Assembly (NCBI GenBank): GCA_016702555.1
Contig: JADJDV010000002.1
Location: 62,001 to 126,000, forward strand
Origin: Burkholderiales bacterium
GTDB lineage: Bacteria; Pseudomonadota; Gammaproteobacteria; Burkholderiales; Burkholderiaceae_C
DNA length: 64,000 nt
Direction of reading: 5' to 3'
The position numbers and the translations under genes are program-made. Shown piece after piece: positions 62,053-64,000 of the stretch (position 1 is its first letter; each line of letters starts with the position of its first letter). The notes under the pieces were generated by a model. That model was not told the DNA's origin. It ran no database searches and saw only the letters and a program-made list of their open reading frames with translations.

Positions 62053-62631
62053 TCAATCCTGCTTGATCACCCCACACACCAGCCGCGCCCCCGCGTTGCC
62101 GGTCGGCTGCGCATTCACGTCGTCCGGCGCAGCGTGCACGATCACGGCCTTGCCGATGATGCTGTTGGGGCCGCGCAGCTTCAGCGATGAACTGTTGAAG
62201 CCGATGTTGGCGGTGCCTTTGGCGTCGGTCACCAGCTCGGGCATGTCGCCCAGGTGGTGCTTCCCGGAGCCGTGCGCGCCGTGCGGCTGGCTGGTGGGGT
62301 TGAAGTGGCCACCGGCGCTGTTGAAGTCGGGCGACGAGCAATCGCCTTTTTCATGCACGTGGAAAGCGTGGCGTGCGTTGGGCGCCAGGCCGGTGACGCT
62401 GCCGCTCGCGCTGACGATGTCGCGCACCTGCGAAAACTTCACCGCGCCCTGCGTGGGCGACTGCGGGTTGGGCAGCGCCGCGCCGCCAGCGGCCGACGTG
62501 AGGCGGGCCGAGGCTTCGGTGCGCGGGTTGTTCTCGTTGGCTTCGCCGGTGTTGGTGTTGCTGGTGGCGCAGGCGGCCAGGCCAGCCACGGCGGCGGCCA
62601 GGGCGGCGGTGCGCAGGACATGGGTTTTCAT
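62053..62631 (-). CDS. sodC: Cu,Zn superoxide dismutase, lipoprotein type
   Basis: 192 residues. The signal sequence ends in LAAVAGLAAC, a lipobox with Cys near residue 21. The enzyme fold carries the copper His pair in HAFHVHEKGDC, further ligands in GGHFNPTSQPHG and HHLGDMPELV with the zinc Asp, the disulfide Cys residues, and a C-terminal GNAGARLVCGVI. It dismutates superoxide in the periplasm or on the envelope. It has a strong terminator downstream. Confidence 0.95.
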   Translation of the reverse strand: MKTHVLRTAALAAAVAGLAACATSNTNTGEANENNPRTEASARLTSAAGGAALPNPQSPTQGAVKFSQVRDIVSASGSVTGLAPNARHAFHVHEKGDCSSPDFNSAGGHFNPTSQPHGAHGSGKHHLGDMPELVTDAKGTANIGFNSSSLKLRGPNSIIGKAVIVHAAPDDVNAQPTGNAGARLVCGVIKQD

Positions 62632-62672
62632 GGGCGTTCTCCTGTCAGACGATGGTTCACAAGCGCCTCATG

Positions 62673-63959
62673 TTAGGTGCGGCGCCTGAGCAGCGCGTGT
62701 AGGAGAACGGCGCCAAAGGTGGCGGTGCCGATGCCGCCCAGCGCGAAGCTGCCGAACTGCAGCGTGAAGTCGCCCGTGCCCAGCACCAGCGTGATGGCGG
62801 CGGTGAGCAGGTTGGCGGGCTGGCTGAAGTCGACCTGGTTGTCGATCCAGATCTTGGCGCCGGCGATGGTGATCAGGCCGAACACCACGATCGACACGCC
62901 GCCCATCACCGGCAGCGGAATCGCCTGGATCAGCGCGCCGAACTTGGGGCTGAAGCCCAGCACCAGCGCCACCCCTGCCGCCACCACGAACACGGCGGTG
63001 GAATAGATGCGCGTGGCCGCCATCACGCCGATGTTCTCGGCGTAGGTGGTCACGCCGGTGCCGCCGACGCTGCCCGAGACCATGGTCGCCAGGCCGTCGG
63101 CGCCGAACGCGCGGCCGATGTAGGGGTCGAGGTTCTTGCCGGTCATGGCGGCCACGGCCTTGATGTGGCCCAGGTTTTCGGCCACCAGGATCAGCGCCAC
63201 CGGGGCGATCAGCAGCATGGCGCTGGGGTCGAACACCGGCGCGGTGAAGTTCGGCCAGCCGACCCAGGGCGCCTTGGCGATGCCGGAAAAATCCATCGGC
63301 TTGCCCAGGCCCATGCCATTGGCCAACAGCAGGTAGACCAGCGTCGCCAGCGCCAGCCCGACCAGGATCAGCAGACGCTGCACCATGCCGCGCGTGAACA
63401 CGGCCACCAGCGCCACGCAGACGAAGGTGACCAGCTGCATCCAGCTGTCGAAGTTGCCGGCCGCCATGTTCTTGACCGGGATGTGCGCCAGGTTCAGGCC
63501 GATCACCGCCACCACCGCGCCGGTCACCACCGGTGGCATCAGGCGCTCGATCCAGCCGGTGCCCACGGCCTGCACGATGGCGCCGATCAGCGTGTACAGC
63601 AGGCCGCAGGCGATGATGCCGCCCAGCGCCACGCCGATGTGGGCGTTGAGCCCCTGGCCGGCGTAGCCGGTGGCGGCGATCACCACGCCGATGAAGGCGA
63701 AGGATGAGCCCAGGTAGCTCGGCACCTTGCCGCCGGTGACGAAATAGAAGATCAGCGTGCCGATGCCGCTCATCAGGATCGCCAGGTTGGGGTCGAAGCC
63801 CATCAGGATCGGTGCCAGCACGGTGGCGCCGAACATGGCCACCACGTGCTGCACGCCCATGGCCGCGGTCTGCGGCCAGGGCAGGCGCTCGTCCGGGTCG
63901 ATGACGCCGCCGCCCGCCAGCGCGCTTGCCGGCCTTTCCTGCCAGTTCAACAGACTCAT
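62673..63959 (-). CDS. uraA: Uracil/xanthine permease (NCS2 family)
   Basis: 428 residues with about 14 hydrophobic segments. The N-terminal GVQHVVAMFGATVLAPILMGFDPN, the QH motif, GGTGVTTYAENIGVMAATRIYST and the Glu of ILVAENLGHIKAV match UraA/RutG-type proton symporters for uracil or related bases. The exact substrate is not determined. It starts with AAGGAGCGAGGC before the ATG. It lies 41 bases upstream of sodC on the same strand, and the window ends just upstream of it. Confidence 0.93.
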   Translation of the reverse strand: MSLLNWQERPASALAGGGVIDPDERLPWPQTAAMGVQHVVAMFGATVLAPILMGFDPNLAILMSGIGTLIFYFVTGGKVPSYLGSSFAFIGVVIAATGYAGQGLNAHIGVALGGIIACGLLYTLIGAIVQAVGTGWIERLMPPVVTGAVVAVIGLNLAHIPVKNMAAGNFDSWMQLVTFVCVALVAVFTRGMVQRLLILVGLALATLVYLLLANGMGLGKPMDFSGIAKAPWVGWPNFTAPVFDPSAMLLIAPVALILVAENLGHIKAVAAMTGKNLDPYIGRAFGADGLATMVSGSVGGTGVTTYAENIGVMAATRIYSTAVFVVAAGVALVLGFSPKFGALIQAIPLPVMGGVSIVVFGLITIAGAKIWIDNQVDFSQPANLLTAAITLVLGTGDFTLQFGSFALGGIGTATFGAVLLHALLRRRT

Positions 63960-64000
63960 GCCTCGCTCCTTGTCGTGAAAAGTGGCGCAATGGTAAGAGC

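Overview
This 64 kb window is high-GC, gene-dense bacterial chromosome. The proteins are betaproteobacterial, and the gene set (mnmG-rsmG-parA-parB, a second infA, the frm cluster) together with dispersed repeats of Comamonadaceae type suggests a member of the Comamonadaceae, order Burkholderiales. The organism is inferred from style and content and was not checked by any search. The mnmG/rsmG/parA/parB block with three ParB-type parS sites suggests the window lies near the replication origin. No tRNA, rRNA or CRISPR array was seen.

Layout. 1-6.4 kb: end of a DUF2007 protein, YaeQ, UPF0114, purB, a glutathione transferase, a ferritin-like protein, a wrecked phospholipase-D/cardiolipin-synthase gene, a small conserved protein, and a DUF2061 membrane protein behind a Fur-type palindrome. 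6.4-14.3 kb: maeB, an overlapping secreted-RNase/barstar pair, a GlcD-like oxidase, cutA, a glyoxylate aminotransferase, marC and a secreted Ala/Pro-rich protein. 14.5-20.6 kb: amino-acid catabolism, with putA and its divergent Lrp-type regulator and a frameshifted arginase with a possible C39-like partner. 20.7-29.2 kb: NnrU, a DUF2817 peptidase, DAHP synthase, a Pcm-like methyltransferase, infA2, minCDE, and an intergenic cluster of DnaA-box-like sites followed by two membrane proteins.

29.3-36.8 kb: an envelope protein of the Spy/LTXXQ type, the copper module cueR-copZ facing copA with paired operator-promoters, and the formaldehyde module frmR-frmA ... frmB. The last is split by about 1.3 kb of foreign-looking DNA carrying a frameshifted zinc-ribbon gene and a parDE toxin-antitoxin pair. 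36.8-43.6 kb: a lipoprotein hydrolase, an old-yellow-enzyme reductase, an MFS carrier, a beta-class GST, a lipid kinase and gdhA. 43.7-52.3 kb: mnmG, rsmG, parA and parB, with parA and parB separated by about 3 kb of unrelated genes. 52.4-59.9 kb: a methyltransferase, an EamA carrier, an Ada/AlkA fusion plus ogt, a D-lactate-dehydrogenase-like flavoprotein, aroE, aroQ and a PduO adenosyltransferase. 59.9-62 kb: a low-GC TIR-like gene abutting an IS630-family element. 62-64 kb: sodC and a uracil/xanthine permease.

The most distinctive signal is repeat DNA inserted in frame into conserved genes: the putA linker (two repeat families), the copA P-domain (an inverted pair) and parB (three consecutive perfect hairpins). 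A second signal is a roughly 160-bp imperfect-palindrome element present twice, both times starting exactly at the stop codon of the upstream gene (putA and aroQ). The TIR-like gene is the best candidate for an uncharacterised defence effector.
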